From Heterotrichella gracilis (taxonomy: Eukaryota > Sar > Xanthophyceae > Tribonematales > Xanthonemataceae), in the NCBI GenBank assembly GCA_032358255.1, contig JAULBX010022186.1, positions 124,001 through 188,000 on the forward strand: a stretch of 64,000 bases of DNA, read 5' to 3'. This document shows positions 1 through 9,302 of the stretch, piece after piece. Position 1 is the first letter of the stretch, and every line of letters starts with the position of its first letter. A program made the translations under genes and the position numbers. The notes under the pieces are model-generated. The model was given only the letters and a program-made list of their open reading frames with translations, was not told the origin of the DNA and searched no databases.

Positions 1-468
1 TAACGATTTTTCTAACGAGGAAGTTGGAATAGTAAAGGCTTCAATAAAATAACCGCGAATAATAGAAGCTGCAATAACGGCGAAGATGATAGGGTCTACC
101 CAGTTCTTAATAATTTTACTAGGCTCGATAGTGAATTTACTTAAACCAACAAATTTGGCGGTATCATCAAATCCAATTTTTACAAAAAAGATATAGGGTA
201 AAATAGACGCAAAAAGCAGATCCTGATTACTTGGTTTATTAAAAGCACGGGCCACATTAAAACCATAAACACCATACATTAAAATATTAACGCCTGGTAC
301 GATCATAATAAGGCACCACCACGATGGTTTACCAAGAAGTTTGGCAAGTACATAAAAATTGTAAACCGGTACCCAGGCTTTCCAGCTTTCTAAGCCGGCT
401 TTTGTAAATAGTTTGCTAAGGCCAAAGAATGAGGCAAGAACTAAGACTAAAAAAATGTAATTTCCCAT
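1..468 (-). CDS. lepB: Signal peptidase I, N-terminal part (cut by window edge)
   Basis: Reading the minus strand from the ATG at 468 gives 156 uninterrupted codons running off the left edge. Hydrophobic stretches lie at about residues 3-20, 50-72 and 129-146. The last visible residues are IPTSSLEKSL, directly after a membrane segment ending YFIEAFT. This matches the S26 signal peptidase I motif around the nucleophilic serine (IPSGSM in E. coli LepB), so Ser151 is the likely nucleophile; the catalytic lysine would lie beyond the window. The enzyme cleaves signal peptides of Sec-exported proteins at the inner membrane. The N-terminal part before the peptidase domain is longer than in E. coli, as is usual in this phylum. 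The family call rests on the single motif plus topology. Confidence 0.85.
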   Translation of the reverse strand, partial: MGNYIFLVLVLASFFGLSKLFTKAGLESWKAWVPVYNFYVLAKLLGKPSWWCLIMIVPGVNILMYGVYGFNVARAFNKPSNQDLLFASILPYIFFVKIGFDDTAKFVGLSKFTIEPSKIIKNWVDPIIFAVIAASIIRGYFIEAFTIPTSSLEKSL

Positions 469-681
469 ATATGTAAAAGGTAAAAATAAGGATTTAAAGA
501 AACATTAAACGATTGTTTTTTAAGCATATTATTTTATGGTTGTTAATATTTGTTACTCATTAAGTTTACAAATGGCTAACGGTTAAAAAAAATTATCGAC
601 GGAAATTAGTGTATTTAGTAGCGAATAACTATCTTTACTCTTGAAAATTAAACCTGCTTTGTTTGCAGGTAAATAAAAAAT

Positions 682-2631
682 ATGATAAAAATAACTCTCC
701 CCGATGGTTCTGTTCGCGAGTACGAAAAAGGAACTTCATCAATGGACATCGCTAAAAGCATTAGCGAAGGCTTAGCCAGAAACGTATTAGCCGCAAAAGT
801 AAACAACGAAGTTTGGGATGCATCACGCCCCATTAACTCAGATTCTACCTTAAGTTTATTAACGTGGAATGACGCACTTGGTAAAGAAACCATGTGGCAC
901 TCATCTGCACACATTATGGCAGAGGCTTTGGAAGCCTTGTATCCCGGTGTTAAATTTTGGGTTGGTCCACCGTTAGAAAATGGTTTTTACTACGATGTTG
1001 ATCTTGATGGACAAGTTCTAACACCTGCTGATTTTGAAAAGATCGAGCAAAAAATGTTAGAACTGGCAAGACAAAATAATTCATTCATTAGAAAAGAAAT
1101 TTCTAAATCTGATGCGGTAAAATATTTTGGCGATAAGAAAGATCTTTATAAACTGGACCTCTTAGAGCGTTTGGATGATGGCGGAATTACTTTGTACACA
1201 CAAGGTAACTTTACCGATCTGTGTCGCGGACCGCACATACCTAGCACGGGTTTTATTAAAGCTGCTAAAATTTTAAATATTGCCGGCGCTTATTGGAAAG
1301 GCGACGAAAAAAATAAAATGCTTACGCGTATTTATGGTATCACTTTTCCAAAAGATAAAGAATTAAAAGAATATTTAGTTCTTTTAGAAGAAGCTAAAAA
1401 ACGCGATCACCGTAAACTTGGTAAAGAATTAGAGTTATTTACTTTTTCTGAAAAAGTAGGTATGGGCTTGCCATTATGGTTACCAAAAGGTGCTATGCTG
1501 CGTGAGCGTTTAATTCAATTCATGCAAAAGGCGCAATTAAAAGCAGGCTATTTACCGGTGGTAACGCCACATATTGGGCAAAAAGAATTATATGTTTGTT
1601 CGGGACATTATGAAAAATATGGAGCTGATTCATTTCAACCAATTAAAACCCCGCACGAAGGTGAAGAGTTTTATTTGAAACCAATGAATTGTCCGCATCA
1701 TTGCGAAATTTATAAATCATCCCCAAAATCATATAAAGATCTGCCGCAACGTTATGCAGAGTTTGGAACAGTTTACCGTTACGAACAAAAAGGCGAACTA
1801 CATGGCTTAACCCGTGTAAGAGGTTTTACACAGGATGATGCGCATTTGTTTTGCCGTCCCGACCAGGTGAAGGAAGAATTTTTAAAAGTAATTGATCTTG
1901 TATTGTATGTTTTTAATGCATTAGATTTTAAAGAATATACTGCGCAAATTTCGCTACGCGATCCTGAGAATAAGACAAAATATATTGGTACAGATGAGAA
2001 TTGGGCTTTGGCAGAAAAAGCCATTATTGAATCTGCTGCCGAAAAAGGATTAAAAACTGTTACCGAATTAGGTGAGGCCGCGTTTTACGGACCAAAACTC
2101 GATTTCATGGTAAAAGATGCACTAGGAAGAAAATGGCAATTAGGAACTATACAGGTAGATTACAATTTACCTGAGCGTTTTGAATTGGAGTATACAGGAA
2201 GTGATAATCAAAAACATCGTCCTGTAATGATCCACCGCGCGCCATTTGGCAGCTTAGAGCGCTTTATTGCGGTTTTAATTGAACATTGCGCCGGTAACTT
2301 TCCATTGTGGTTAACACCCGACCAGTTTGCTATTTTACCAATAAGTGAAAAGTATAATGGATATGCCGAGAAAGTATTAGAGATCTTAAAAAACGCTGAA
2401 TTACGCGGTTTTGTGGATGACAGAAACGAGACTATTGGCAAAAAGATAAGGGACAATGAAGTCAAAAAAGTACCATTTATGTTAATTGTTGGCGAAAAAG
2501 AAGCTGCAGAGGGCAAAGTAGCTCTAAGAGCTCATGGAAAAGGCGATGTTGGGGAGTTTTCAGCCGATGATTTTGTAAAATATGTGAACCAGATCATAGA
2601 AAATGATTTTAATCAAAAATTAAATTCTTAA
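682..2631 (+). CDS. thrS: Threonyl-tRNA synthetase
   Basis: The 649-residue protein charges tRNA-Thr with threonine in the cytoplasm. Domains in order: TGS domain (about 1-61), second additional/editing domain with the HSSAH motif at 73-77, class II catalytic core (about 260-540), and a C-terminal anticodon-binding domain. The three zinc ligands that select threonine are visible as Cys337 (in MNCPHH), His388 (in DDAHLF) and His518 (in IHRAPFG), the same spacing as in the E. coli enzyme. Full length. The ATG follows an AT-rich leader without a Shine-Dalgarno sequence. infC follows after 45 bases, a widely conserved pairing, so the two are probably co-transcribed. Confidence 0.98.
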   Translation: MIKITLPDGSVREYEKGTSSMDIAKSISEGLARNVLAAKVNNEVWDASRPINSDSTLSLLTWNDALGKETMWHSSAHIMAEALEALYPGVKFWVGPPLENGFYYDVDLDGQVLTPADFEKIEQKMLELARQNNSFIRKEISKSDAVKYFGDKKDLYKLDLLERLDDGGITLYTQGNFTDLCRGPHIPSTGFIKAAKILNIAGAYWKGDEKNKMLTRIYGITFPKDKELKEYLVLLEEAKKRDHRKLGKELELFTFSEKVGMGLPLWLPKGAMLRERLIQFMQKAQLKAGYLPVVTPHIGQKELYVCSGHYEKYGADSFQPIKTPHEGEEFYLKPMNCPHHCEIYKSSPKSYKDLPQRYAEFGTVYRYEQKGELHGLTRVRGFTQDDAHLFCRPDQVKEEFLKVIDLVLYVFNALDFKEYTAQISLRDPENKTKYIGTDENWALAEKAIIESAAEKGLKTVTELGEAAFYGPKLDFMVKDALGRKWQLGTIQVDYNLPERFELEYTGSDNQKHRPVMIHRAPFGSLERFIAVLIEHCAGNFPLWLTPDQFAILPISEKYNGYAEKVLEILKNAELRGFVDDRNETIGKKIRDNEVKKVPFMLIVGEKEAAEGKVALRAHGKGDVGEFSADDFVKYVNQIIENDFNQKLNS

Positions 2632-2666
2632 ATTTGTAATAATAAAATAAAGTAAAACTAAAAAGC

Positions 2667-2671
2667 GGAGG
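2667..2671 (+). promoter_or_regulatory. Strong Shine-Dalgarno sequence of infC
   Basis: GGAGG lies five bases before an ATC codon at 2677. Most genes in this window have no such sequence, as expected in Bacteroidota, whose ribosomes largely ignore it. Its presence here fixes the infC start and suggests special initiation control. Confidence 0.7.
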
Positions 2672-2676
2672 CATCT

Positions 2677-3312
2677 ATCAACAACAAAAAACCAAACTTT
2701 ACAAAACCTGCAACTACAAGTACTACAACAACTAATAATGCAGCAAAGCCAGTATTTAAACAGCCAAGAGGCTTAAAGGCCGGATTTAAACGTCCGGGTG
2801 TAAAAGAAGAACAACATAAGATCAACGAAAGGATCTACGCTAAAACCGTGCGTGTTGTTGGCGACGGAATTGAAGCAGGGGTATACCCAATTGCTGAAGC
2901 CCTAGCAATGGCAAAAGCGGAAGGACTTGATCTTGTTGAGATCGCACCAAATGTTGATCCACCGGTTTGTAAAATTGTAGATTACGGTAAGTTTCTTTAC
3001 GAGCAAAAAAAGAAGGCTAAAGAAATGAAAGCCAAAGCTGCGAAGATCGTTATTAAAGATATTCGTTTTGGACCGCATACAGATGACCACGATTTTAATT
3101 TCAAGAAAAATCACGCTATGAAATTTTTGCAGGAAGGCTGTAAAGTTAAAGCGTATGTGTTCTTCAGAGGTCGTGAGATCGTTTTTAAAGTGCAAGGTGA
3201 GATCTTATTATTACGTTTTGCAAATGAGTTAGAAGAGTGGGGTAAAGCAGAGCAATTGCCTGTTTTAGAAGGAAAAAAAATGCAAATGGTAATAGGACCA
3301 AGAAAAAAATAA
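2677..3312 (+). CDS. infC: Translation initiation factor IF-3 with an ATC start codon
   Basis: IF-3 binds the 30S subunit and checks start codon and initiator tRNA. From ATC 2677 the frame gives 211 residues: an Asn/Thr/Lys/Pro-rich extension of about 48 residues, the N-domain starting at INERIY (about residue 49), a Lys-rich linker and the C-domain ending MVIGPRKK. The frame is closed upstream by TAA at 2659-2661. Between that stop and GTG 2848 there is no in-frame ATG, GTG or TTG, and a GTG 2848 start would delete the conserved INERI segment. ATC 2677 is preceded by GGAGG at ideal spacing. E. coli infC uses AUU and is autoregulated because IF-3 rejects non-canonical starts; the same logic is inferred here. 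A terminator follows, so rpmI and rplT, the usual next genes, are not in this operon. Confidence 0.93.
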   Translation: MNNKKPNFTKPATTSTTTTNNAAKPVFKQPRGLKAGFKRPGVKEEQHKINERIYAKTVRVVGDGIEAGVYPIAEALAMAKAEGLDLVEIAPNVDPPVCKIVDYGKFLYEQKKKAKEMKAKAAKIVIKDIRFGPHTDDHDFNFKKNHAMKFLQEGCKVKAYVFFRGREIVFKVQGEILLLRFANELEEWGKAEQLPVLEGKKMQMVIGPRKK

Positions 3313-3339
3313 GAATTAATATTTAAATATATTTAAGAG

Positions 3340-3366
3340 GGCAAACTGAAAGGTTTGCCTTTTTTT
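3340..3366 (+). terminator. Intrinsic terminator after infC
   Basis: GGCAAAC (3340-3346) pairs with GTTTGCC (3353-3359) around a six-base loop and is followed by a run of seven T. It closes the thrS-infC unit and abuts the end of the convergent ubiX gene. Confidence 0.9.
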
Positions 3367-3931
3367 ATTTCCCCCACCTGAACGAATTCTGATCAAGTCC
3401 TGCAAGGTCAATAACCCTGTCAATTACCGTGGCAGCTACTTCTTCGATGGTTTGTGGTTTTGAATAAAAGGAAGGTGTAGCCGGACAAATAATGCCTCCT
3501 GCCTCGGTAACGGTTCGCATGTTGTTAATGTGAATTAAACTCAATGGCGTATCGCGGGTAATTAAAATTAATTTACGGCGTTCTTTTAAAATAACATCGG
3601 CCGCACGCGTAATAAGATCGTTACTAATACCGGTGGCAATGCGGGCAAGAGTTCCCATGCTGCAGGGACAAATAATTAATGTATTGTATTTTGCAGAACC
3701 TGATGCGAATGGCGCGTTAAAATCGGTCTTTGAATAAACTTTAAAGGGATAGTTCTTATAACCATCGTTACCTAATTCGTATTGCCAGATGTCTTTTGCA
3801 TTATCACTCATCACAATACTAATTTCCTGTGCTTGCTCTTTTAAAAGCACTAATTTATCAAGTAACACTTTGGCGTAAACGCTGCCACTGGCGCCTGTAA
3901 CGGCAACTGCTATTTTATGTTTAGTCTGCAC
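3365..3931 (-). CDS. ubiX: UbiX-family flavin prenyltransferase
   Basis: The 188-residue flavoprotein makes prenylated FMN, the cofactor of UbiD-type decarboxylases. Visible family features are the N-terminal GASGSVYA flavin loop (13-20), a central CPCSMGTLARIATGISND segment, and RDTPLSLIHINNM, which matches the conserved RExPL region. Its start overlaps the end of the upstream outer-membrane gene by 11 bases, so the two are probably translated from one mRNA. mqnE lies two genes upstream on the same strand. In the futalosine menaquinone pathway UbiD/UbiX homologues remove a carboxyl group after prenylation, so a menaquinone role is inferred; no ubiD is in the window. Confidence 0.93.
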   Translation of the reverse strand: MQTKHKIAVAVTGASGSVYAKVLLDKLVLLKEQAQEISIVMSDNAKDIWQYELGNDGYKNYPFKVYSKTDFNAPFASGSAKYNTLIICPCSMGTLARIATGISNDLITRAADVILKERRKLILITRDTPLSLIHINNMRTVTEAGGIICPATPSFYSKPQTIEEVAATVIDRVIDLAGLDQNSFRWGK

Positions 3932-4580
3932 TTTCTACTTTCTTTTTAAGATCTATATTATATGATAACATTAAGGTAAGGATATTGTTGTAAAGTCCTT
4001 TATTAAAAAATCGTGCTACCGGGTTAGGGTAAAAAACAAGATTGGCTATTGTCCCGTAATCGCGAATGGGCTTGATAGAGTTGGAGCAACGCACTTCTAC
4101 AAAGAATTTATCTTTTATTTTTCGTCCAAGGCCAACATTAACGCCGGTTTCAAAGCTATTAAAATGGTATTGTCCGGTAAAATCGGTGTAATTAATATTC
4201 TCTTTGTAGCTTACAAGATAAGCAATAGAAGGACCAAGGGTTATAAAATACCGCGGGTTAACATTAAACCGAAACGACAAAGGCAGATCGATGTAATTTA
4301 ATGTTACATGGTAAAAAGAAAAATCTCCCTTACCGGGATTTGAATTATGTCTGGCGCCTTTTTGTGAAAAATAAAAGCCTAATTCAAAACTGGCACGGTT
4401 CTTTAAACGCGCGTTTACAGCTATGCCACCAAAAGCACCCAGCTTATTGTAACCGCTGTAAGTATCGCCGTGTATTTGGCAGCCATTTAGGCCCAGAGAT
4501 GGTTTTAAAGTAAATACAGAATTACTTTGTGATAATAATTTAATGGAACTGAAAATTAATATTAAGTACAAAAACCGCAT
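3921..4580 (-). CDS. Outer-membrane beta-barrel protein (PorT-like fold)
   Basis: 219 residues from ATG 4580. A signal peptide (MRFLYLILIFSSIKLLSQS) is followed by alternating hydrophobic/polar strands rich in aromatic residues and Gly, the pattern of the small Bacteroidota outer-membrane barrel family that includes PorT (PF13568-like). An in-frame ATG at 4595 lies inside the loop side of the upstream terminator hairpin and puts MPAFF before the signal peptide, so 4580 is preferred. The stop overlaps the ubiX start by 11 bases. Whether this is the T9SS protein PorT itself or another barrel of the family cannot be decided by eye. Confidence 0.7.
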   Translation of the reverse strand: MRFLYLILIFSSIKLLSQSNSVFTLKPSLGLNGCQIHGDTYSGYNKLGAFGGIAVNARLKNRASFELGFYFSQKGARHNSNPGKGDFSFYHVTLNYIDLPLSFRFNVNPRYFITLGPSIAYLVSYKENINYTDFTGQYHFNSFETGVNVGLGRKIKDKFFVEVRCSNSIKPIRDYGTIANLVFYPNPVARFFNKGLYNNILTLMLSYNIDLKKKVESAD

Positions 4581-4605
4581 AAAAAAAGCCGGCATTAAGC
4601 CAGCT
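4581..4605 (-). terminator. Intrinsic terminator after the DUF3078 gene
   Basis: On the minus strand AGCTGGC (4605-4599) pairs with GCCGGCT (4593-4587) around TTAAT and is followed by a T run into 4581. It separates the DUF3078/mqnE side from the barrel/ubiX pair, whose ATG follows immediately. Confidence 0.85.
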
Positions 4606-4626
4606 TAAAGTTAGTGTTTTTTTAGA

Positions 4627-5616
4627 TTAGAATTTATAACCGAATCCTATGGCAAAAGTGCTTAATAACTGTACTCTTGGGCCGTTTTTATCGTTTGGAT
4701 TATCAAATTTTCCATCTTGATTCCAGTCGTAAACAGTTATTACTTCATCATCATATAACATTTGTGAAATAATATTTGCACTTAAATATTTGTTTAACTT
4801 AATTGTGAGTAGGTTATTAAAAACAACGTCAATATTTCCCGGTTTATTGGCGTAGTTAGAGAATAGATCTAAATACGAATCCAGGTTAACATTCTTAAAA
4901 ATATCTTTTTTAAATTTTATGATTACTCTGCCTCCGAACTCAAAACGGCTTTTTTTACCGGCAGTAACAACATTGCCAGCCGTATCTAAAACAGCTTTTT
5001 CAACACCAAATGCACCCGCATCGGCGAGGTATTGTCTGTTTACTAATGTTATTTTACCTGCTAATGGCGCAATGGTTGCAGAAAAATATTTATTCGGTTT
5101 AAAATCTAAACCTAATGCTAATTGGATATAACCAGGGCTATTCATGTCTGATGTAGCTCTTCCAGCAATAGAATCTCCGGCGTAGGTATAGGCTGGCGCA
5201 AACTGCGTACGATAATCGGCCTGTGCTACATAAAACCAATATTTACCAAAAGCGTTTACGTTATATTTTGACAGGGCAAATAGTTGATCGATATTTTTCT
5301 TAAATAGTTTACTGTTGTCTGTCTTTAAAATACCATATTGCCCATCTAATTTATTTAACCACTCAACTTTACCCTTTTTGTAAACTGCTTGTAAATTTAA
5401 GATAGTATTACCAGCAATGTTATTTTGTCCACCACCTTGCCAATCGTTTAATGCGGTTGCACTAACATTTAAACCAAAAAAGCCAGAGGTCTTCCATGAC
5501 GTATCTTTTTTTGTAGGCGCAATAGAATCTTTTTTAATGGGTTGTAAAATTAAAGGGTCTTGTGCTTTGGCTGCGATTGCTAATCCCAGTATAAAAATCG
5601 TAAATATCTTTTTCAT
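4627..5616 (-). CDS. DUF3078 family outer-membrane protein
   Basis: 329 residues from ATG 5616 (MKKIFTIFILGLAIAAKAQ, a clean signal peptide); a start 33 bases further upstream would bury that signal and is rejected. The mature part has the SWKTSGFFGLNVSATALNDWQGGG opening and repeated beta-strand pattern of DUF3078, a Bacteroidota outer-membrane barrel family of unknown function. The C-terminus FAIGFGYKF ends in an aromatic residue, typical of barrels. It lies 51 bases downstream of mqnE on the same strand and is closed by a terminator; no functional link to menaquinone is visible. Confidence 0.8.
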   Translation of the reverse strand: MKKIFTIFILGLAIAAKAQDPLILQPIKKDSIAPTKKDTSWKTSGFFGLNVSATALNDWQGGGQNNIAGNTILNLQAVYKKGKVEWLNKLDGQYGILKTDNSKLFKKNIDQLFALSKYNVNAFGKYWFYVAQADYRTQFAPAYTYAGDSIAGRATSDMNSPGYIQLALGLDFKPNKYFSATIAPLAGKITLVNRQYLADAGAFGVEKAVLDTAGNVVTAGKKSRFEFGGRVIIKFKKDIFKNVNLDSYLDLFSNYANKPGNIDVVFNNLLTIKLNKYLSANIISQMLYDDEVITVYDWNQDGKFDNPNDKNGPRVQLLSTFAIGFGYKF

Positions 5617-5667
5617 CTTAACTTTAAATTTTAAGGCGTGAAAATACAATTTTTATTTTAACTGAAT

Positions 5668-6813
5668 TTAATTTTTGTCGAATTTTTTTACAACGTTATA
5701 AAGAGTGTCTCTTTCAACGGGAGTAAGCCCTACAGCCTTAATAAGGTTAACAAGCTCATCTGTAGATAGCTTAGGGTTTTGCTCCTCAGAACCTGCCATA
5801 CTGTAGATCTTTGTTGTGTCATCAATCGTTCCATCAAGATCATCTGTACCAAAATTCAACGATAACTGAGCCGTGTTTCTTCCTATCATTGCCCAATAGG
5901 CTTTTATATGCGGAATATTATCTAAATAAATTCTTGAAATTGCATAATTACGAAGATCTTCAATAACACTTACTTCAGGTACATCAGACATTTCGTTCTC
6001 TTTGTTTCTGAATTTTAATGGAATAAATGCATTAAAACCTTTTGTTTTGTCCTGTAATTTCCTAAGTCTGTCCATGTGATCAACGCGATGTTCAAAGGTT
6101 TCAATATGTCCGTAAAGCATGGTTGCATTTGAATGTTTGCCCATCTTGTGCCAGATCTCGTGAATAGATAGCCACTCTTCTGTAGTACATTTTCCGCCTG
6201 CAATTTTATCACGAATGTCTTTATCAAAGATCTCTGCGCCGCCACCAGGTAAACTGTCAAGGCCGGCTTCTGTCATTAATTTTAAACCTTCTTCGTAGGT
6301 TACCTTTGCTTTCTTAAAAATGTAATGGAACTCAACCGGCGTAAGGGCTTTAATGTGAAGGTCCGGACGGTGTTTTTTTATCTGACGAAAAAGATCGGTA
6401 TAAAATGCAAGATCTTGTTTTGGCACAACGCCGCCCGTTATATGCACTTCGGTAACGGCTTGGCCATCGTATTTTTTTATGATATCTAATATTTGCTCAA
6501 CTGATAACTCCCAACCCTGCTCCCGGTTTTTGATCAAGCGCGAGTAGGAGCAGAAGGCACACGAATAAACACAAACATTGGTTGGCTCAACATGAAAATT
6601 ATGATTAAAATAAACATAATTTCCATTCTTTTTTTTGCGAATGTAATTGGCAAGAGTTCCTAAAAACCCCAATTCAGCTTCTTTATAAAGCAAAACACCC
6701 TCATCAAAAGTAATACGCTCGCCGTTAAACACCTTTTTAGCAATTGCTTTTAAAGCATCAGGATACAACGAACTATTTAAAAGAGATTCCGGATTTTGGT
6801 TGGGTAATATCAT
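5668..6813 (-). CDS. mqnE: Aminofutalosine synthase (radical SAM)
   Basis: 381 residues. MqnE joins the chorismate-derived 3-[(1-carboxyvinyl)oxy]benzoate to SAM-derived adenosine, giving aminofutalosine, an early step of the futalosine route to menaquinone. The 4Fe-4S radical SAM motif CVYSCAFC gives Cys81, Cys85 and Cys88. Other family signatures are HVEPTNVC before it, EVHITGG after it, and GLDSLPGGGAEIF in the middle, which separates MqnE from CofH and from MqnC. Length is normal. Other mqn genes are not in the window, but a ubiX homologue lies two genes downstream on the same strand. Confidence 0.93.
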   Translation of the reverse strand: MILPNQNPESLLNSSLYPDALKAIAKKVFNGERITFDEGVLLYKEAELGFLGTLANYIRKKKNGNYVYFNHNFHVEPTNVCVYSCAFCSYSRLIKNREQGWELSVEQILDIIKKYDGQAVTEVHITGGVVPKQDLAFYTDLFRQIKKHRPDLHIKALTPVEFHYIFKKAKVTYEEGLKLMTEAGLDSLPGGGAEIFDKDIRDKIAGGKCTTEEWLSIHEIWHKMGKHSNATMLYGHIETFEHRVDHMDRLRKLQDKTKGFNAFIPLKFRNKENEMSDVPEVSVIEDLRNYAISRIYLDNIPHIKAYWAMIGRNTAQLSLNFGTDDLDGTIDDTTKIYSMAGSEEQNPKLSTDELVNLIKAVGLTPVERDTLYNVVKKFDKN

Positions 6814-6886
6814 GCACTGTAAATTTACGGCTTCTTTAAATAACTGCGCAGTTATTTAAAATTAAAATTTAATTTTCTCGTTAACA

Positions 6887-9265
6887 TTATTCTTTTATTT
6901 CACAGAATTCTGCTTTAATAAGTGGTTTTCTTAGCAATTGATAGTTGTTTTCATCGATCCACTTATAAAACCGGCCTGGGTTCATTTTTTTAGCTTTTTT
7001 AAGGTACTTTTCCCAGTCTGCTGCTGATATTCCACCACTCTCAAAACTTGCGTACGTTTCTATAAACAAAAAAACCAGGTCTTCGTTTTTAGTTTTTCGT
7101 TGCATATAGGGCAATAATAATTCACACGCCCATTCGTAACGCGCATATAAATTAAACATCAAACCAAGTTTAACTGCTTCCGGCTCGCTAATATGGGCTC
7201 CTGGGTAATATTTTTTTACATTTAAGAGGTGTTTATCAATATTATGATAAAGGTGCCTTGTCCAATTCTTATAAACAGATAAAATGGAATAGTTAAGCCA
7301 CATGTGATTTACGATTATGGAATCGTCGTAAGTTCCAAGTTTAAAACATTCGTTCATTTTATCTTCAAGTTCCGGCAAAGGAATTAATGTGTCATTAAAA
7401 ATGTTCAGGTATTTTAAGCTTATGATACATAGGTTAAATTTAACCGGAAGATAGTTTTCGTCGATTTTTGCGGCTTCCAATGCTATATTTCTTGCAAACT
7501 GAGAATAAAATAACTCATCATCTTTCACAGTTACAGCTAGGTAATTAGTAATGTGTGGAAGGAATTTTTTTGTTAACGGAATTTGTATTGGCAAAATATC
7601 TTTACTTTCAAATTGTGAGCGGGTAACATATTCCAACAATTTATTTTGGTTGCGGAACGATTTTAGAGAATCGCCTTGTTCTATACTTTTTTTATAAGCA
7701 GCTAATATTAGGTAGGGGTGAGAGTTGTTATCGATGTATGCTTTTAAACCAACAGTAAGAAGTGCAGTACGGTTAATTCTCAGTAAATAGTCCAGCGAGT
7801 CAAGTAAAGCAGTAGATCTGAGTCTTTCTTTGATTTTTTCTTTGCTTAATTTTTTAAGGTAAGCAACTTCTGTATTTTCAATAAGTGCAAAAAAATCATC
7901 CCAATTTTCTGTTACCTGTGTTTTAAAATTTAATTGGTTTGAACTATAATTTTTTACTATTTCTGCAATATTTGCAGCACGTTGTTCCTGTAGCTTTAAA
8001 TTGATCTGCGTACTTCCTTCAATCGAGCTAAATGTTTGCAGGTCTACAGAGGTTATAAATGGTTTATAGATCTCCAGTTTAGCAATTAGTTGTTTTTTCT
8101 TTTGCACTGTTAACTTAACCTCGCCGCGTTCAAATGGTATTGTAAAAGATAAATTTCCATCAAAGGAATCGGGTTCAATTTCAAGGTTTTGAATGTAGAT
8201 CCACTTTGGATAGAGATCCAGCATATTTAAATTTTCGCTTGGAACATCTATCGGATAAATATATTGACAAGAATATCCATTTTTAATAAAGCCATAACAC
8301 AACTGATCGTTCTTTGTATTATTTACCAATTGTTTTGGCACCTTGCAAATTGCGGCGTACAGATTTTTCCCGTCTTTAATGCGACTACGTTTAAAAATGG
8401 TGCTAAACAGAACGGGTTGTAACATTTTTCCATCATGAACAGCAGAACCATGCAATAAATTATTTTTTTCGCATACAAATTGCTTGCGCTGCATAATGTC
8501 GAAATAAATAGCATCATTAGGCTTATTAAAGAATTTTTGCAGCAAACCCGATTCTTCACTTCTTAAGAAGATAGAGTCGTTATCGTAAACCAATTGAAGA
8601 CTTTTCATTGCTTTACGCGCATCATCGGTTTGAAATGCAGTGCATGCAGAAGGAGTGCTTTCTAATATTCCATAGGCATCGGGCGGAGAAACGTATTCTA
8701 TTCCGAAAAAAAATGGTTTTGCACCAAAGACCTGTGCGCAATATAAAAAACTGCTGTCTTTATCAAAACTAAAACCTAAACCTGAAACATCGTATGAAGG
8801 CTCTATCATATTTTTGTAGTGCCCCGGCGAATTTTTCCAGCCTAAAAACAAGGCTTCCGCGGCATCTGCGTATGATTTTACTTCTATATCTGTTTTTTTA
8901 TACTTTGGTTTAAACAATTTTTTTAGAGGTATTTTTATACAGTTCTCACCAACGAGATCATGGGTACCTTCATAATAAAACACACGGTTTTGCGGTTTTT
9001 CTTTTCCTTTATTAGTTTGATTGTGAGTAACTACATGCTTTTCGTTTTGATATTTTGCCTGGTCTGTAGCAGCTTTCTTAAGAATGTTATCGCTTGTAAG
9101 TGTGGTTAATTTTTGATCAGTTCTTAGTTTATTAAGTCTGTTCAAAAATTCAGATTCTATTAAAGAATAGTTAATGTTAGTTACGTTAATTTCAGATGAA
9201 GCAGTTTGACCGCTTAAATAAATTGAAAAAGAAATAAAAATAATTAGCAGTAAATTTTTTATCAT
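6887..9265 (-). CDS. Secreted CAP-domain protein with an OmpA-like segment
   Basis: 792 residues with a signal peptide (about 1-20, ending LSGQT). A CAP/SCP domain spans about 35-185, with His77, Glu107 (GENC) and SPGHYKNM (147-153) matching the cavity residues of bacterial CAP proteins. Residues about 372-460 (IPFERGEVKLTV, then SSIEGS...LQEQRAANI) resemble an OmpA-type peptidoglycan-binding domain, though the spacing is loose. The remaining 330 residues are mostly helical and not recognised. The architecture suggests a periplasmic or surface protein anchored near peptidoglycan. Its function is unknown; CAP proteins of bacteria have been linked to lipid or wall binding without a general enzymatic role. 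It is flanked by short gaps and is probably monocistronic. Confidence 0.7.
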   Translation of the reverse strand: MIKNLLLIIFISFSIYLSGQTASSEINVTNINYSLIESEFLNRLNKLRTDQKLTTLTSDNILKKAATDQAKYQNEKHVVTHNQTNKGKEKPQNRVFYYEGTHDLVGENCIKIPLKKLFKPKYKKTDIEVKSYADAAEALFLGWKNSPGHYKNMIEPSYDVSGLGFSFDKDSSFLYCAQVFGAKPFFFGIEYVSPPDAYGILESTPSACTAFQTDDARKAMKSLQLVYDNDSIFLRSEESGLLQKFFNKPNDAIYFDIMQRKQFVCEKNNLLHGSAVHDGKMLQPVLFSTIFKRSRIKDGKNLYAAICKVPKQLVNNTKNDQLCYGFIKNGYSCQYIYPIDVPSENLNMLDLYPKWIYIQNLEIEPDSFDGNLSFTIPFERGEVKLTVQKKKQLIAKLEIYKPFITSVDLQTFSSIEGSTQINLKLQEQRAANIAEIVKNYSSNQLNFKTQVTENWDDFFALIENTEVAYLKKLSKEKIKERLRSTALLDSLDYLLRINRTALLTVGLKAYIDNNSHPYLILAAYKKSIEQGDSLKSFRNQNKLLEYVTRSQFESKDILPIQIPLTKKFLPHITNYLAVTVKDDELFYSQFARNIALEAAKIDENYLPVKFNLCIISLKYLNIFNDTLIPLPELEDKMNECFKLGTYDDSIIVNHMWLNYSILSVYKNWTRHLYHNIDKHLLNVKKYYPGAHISEPEAVKLGLMFNLYARYEWACELLLPYMQRKTKNEDLVFLFIETYASFESGGISAADWEKYLKKAKKMNPGRFYKWIDENNYQLLRKPLIKAEFCEIKE

Positions 9266-9302
9266 TTAATGTTATAATTCAATTTTCAAAAAAAGTAACT
9301 TT

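Noticed and set aside
2848-2850. GTG as the infC start
   Set aside because: It would remove the conserved INERI segment of the IF-3 N-domain; ATC 2677 with GGAGG explains the data better.
4593-4595. In-frame ATG 4595 as the start of the barrel protein
   Set aside because: It lies inside the terminator hairpin of the upstream gene, and the signal peptide begins cleanly at 4580.
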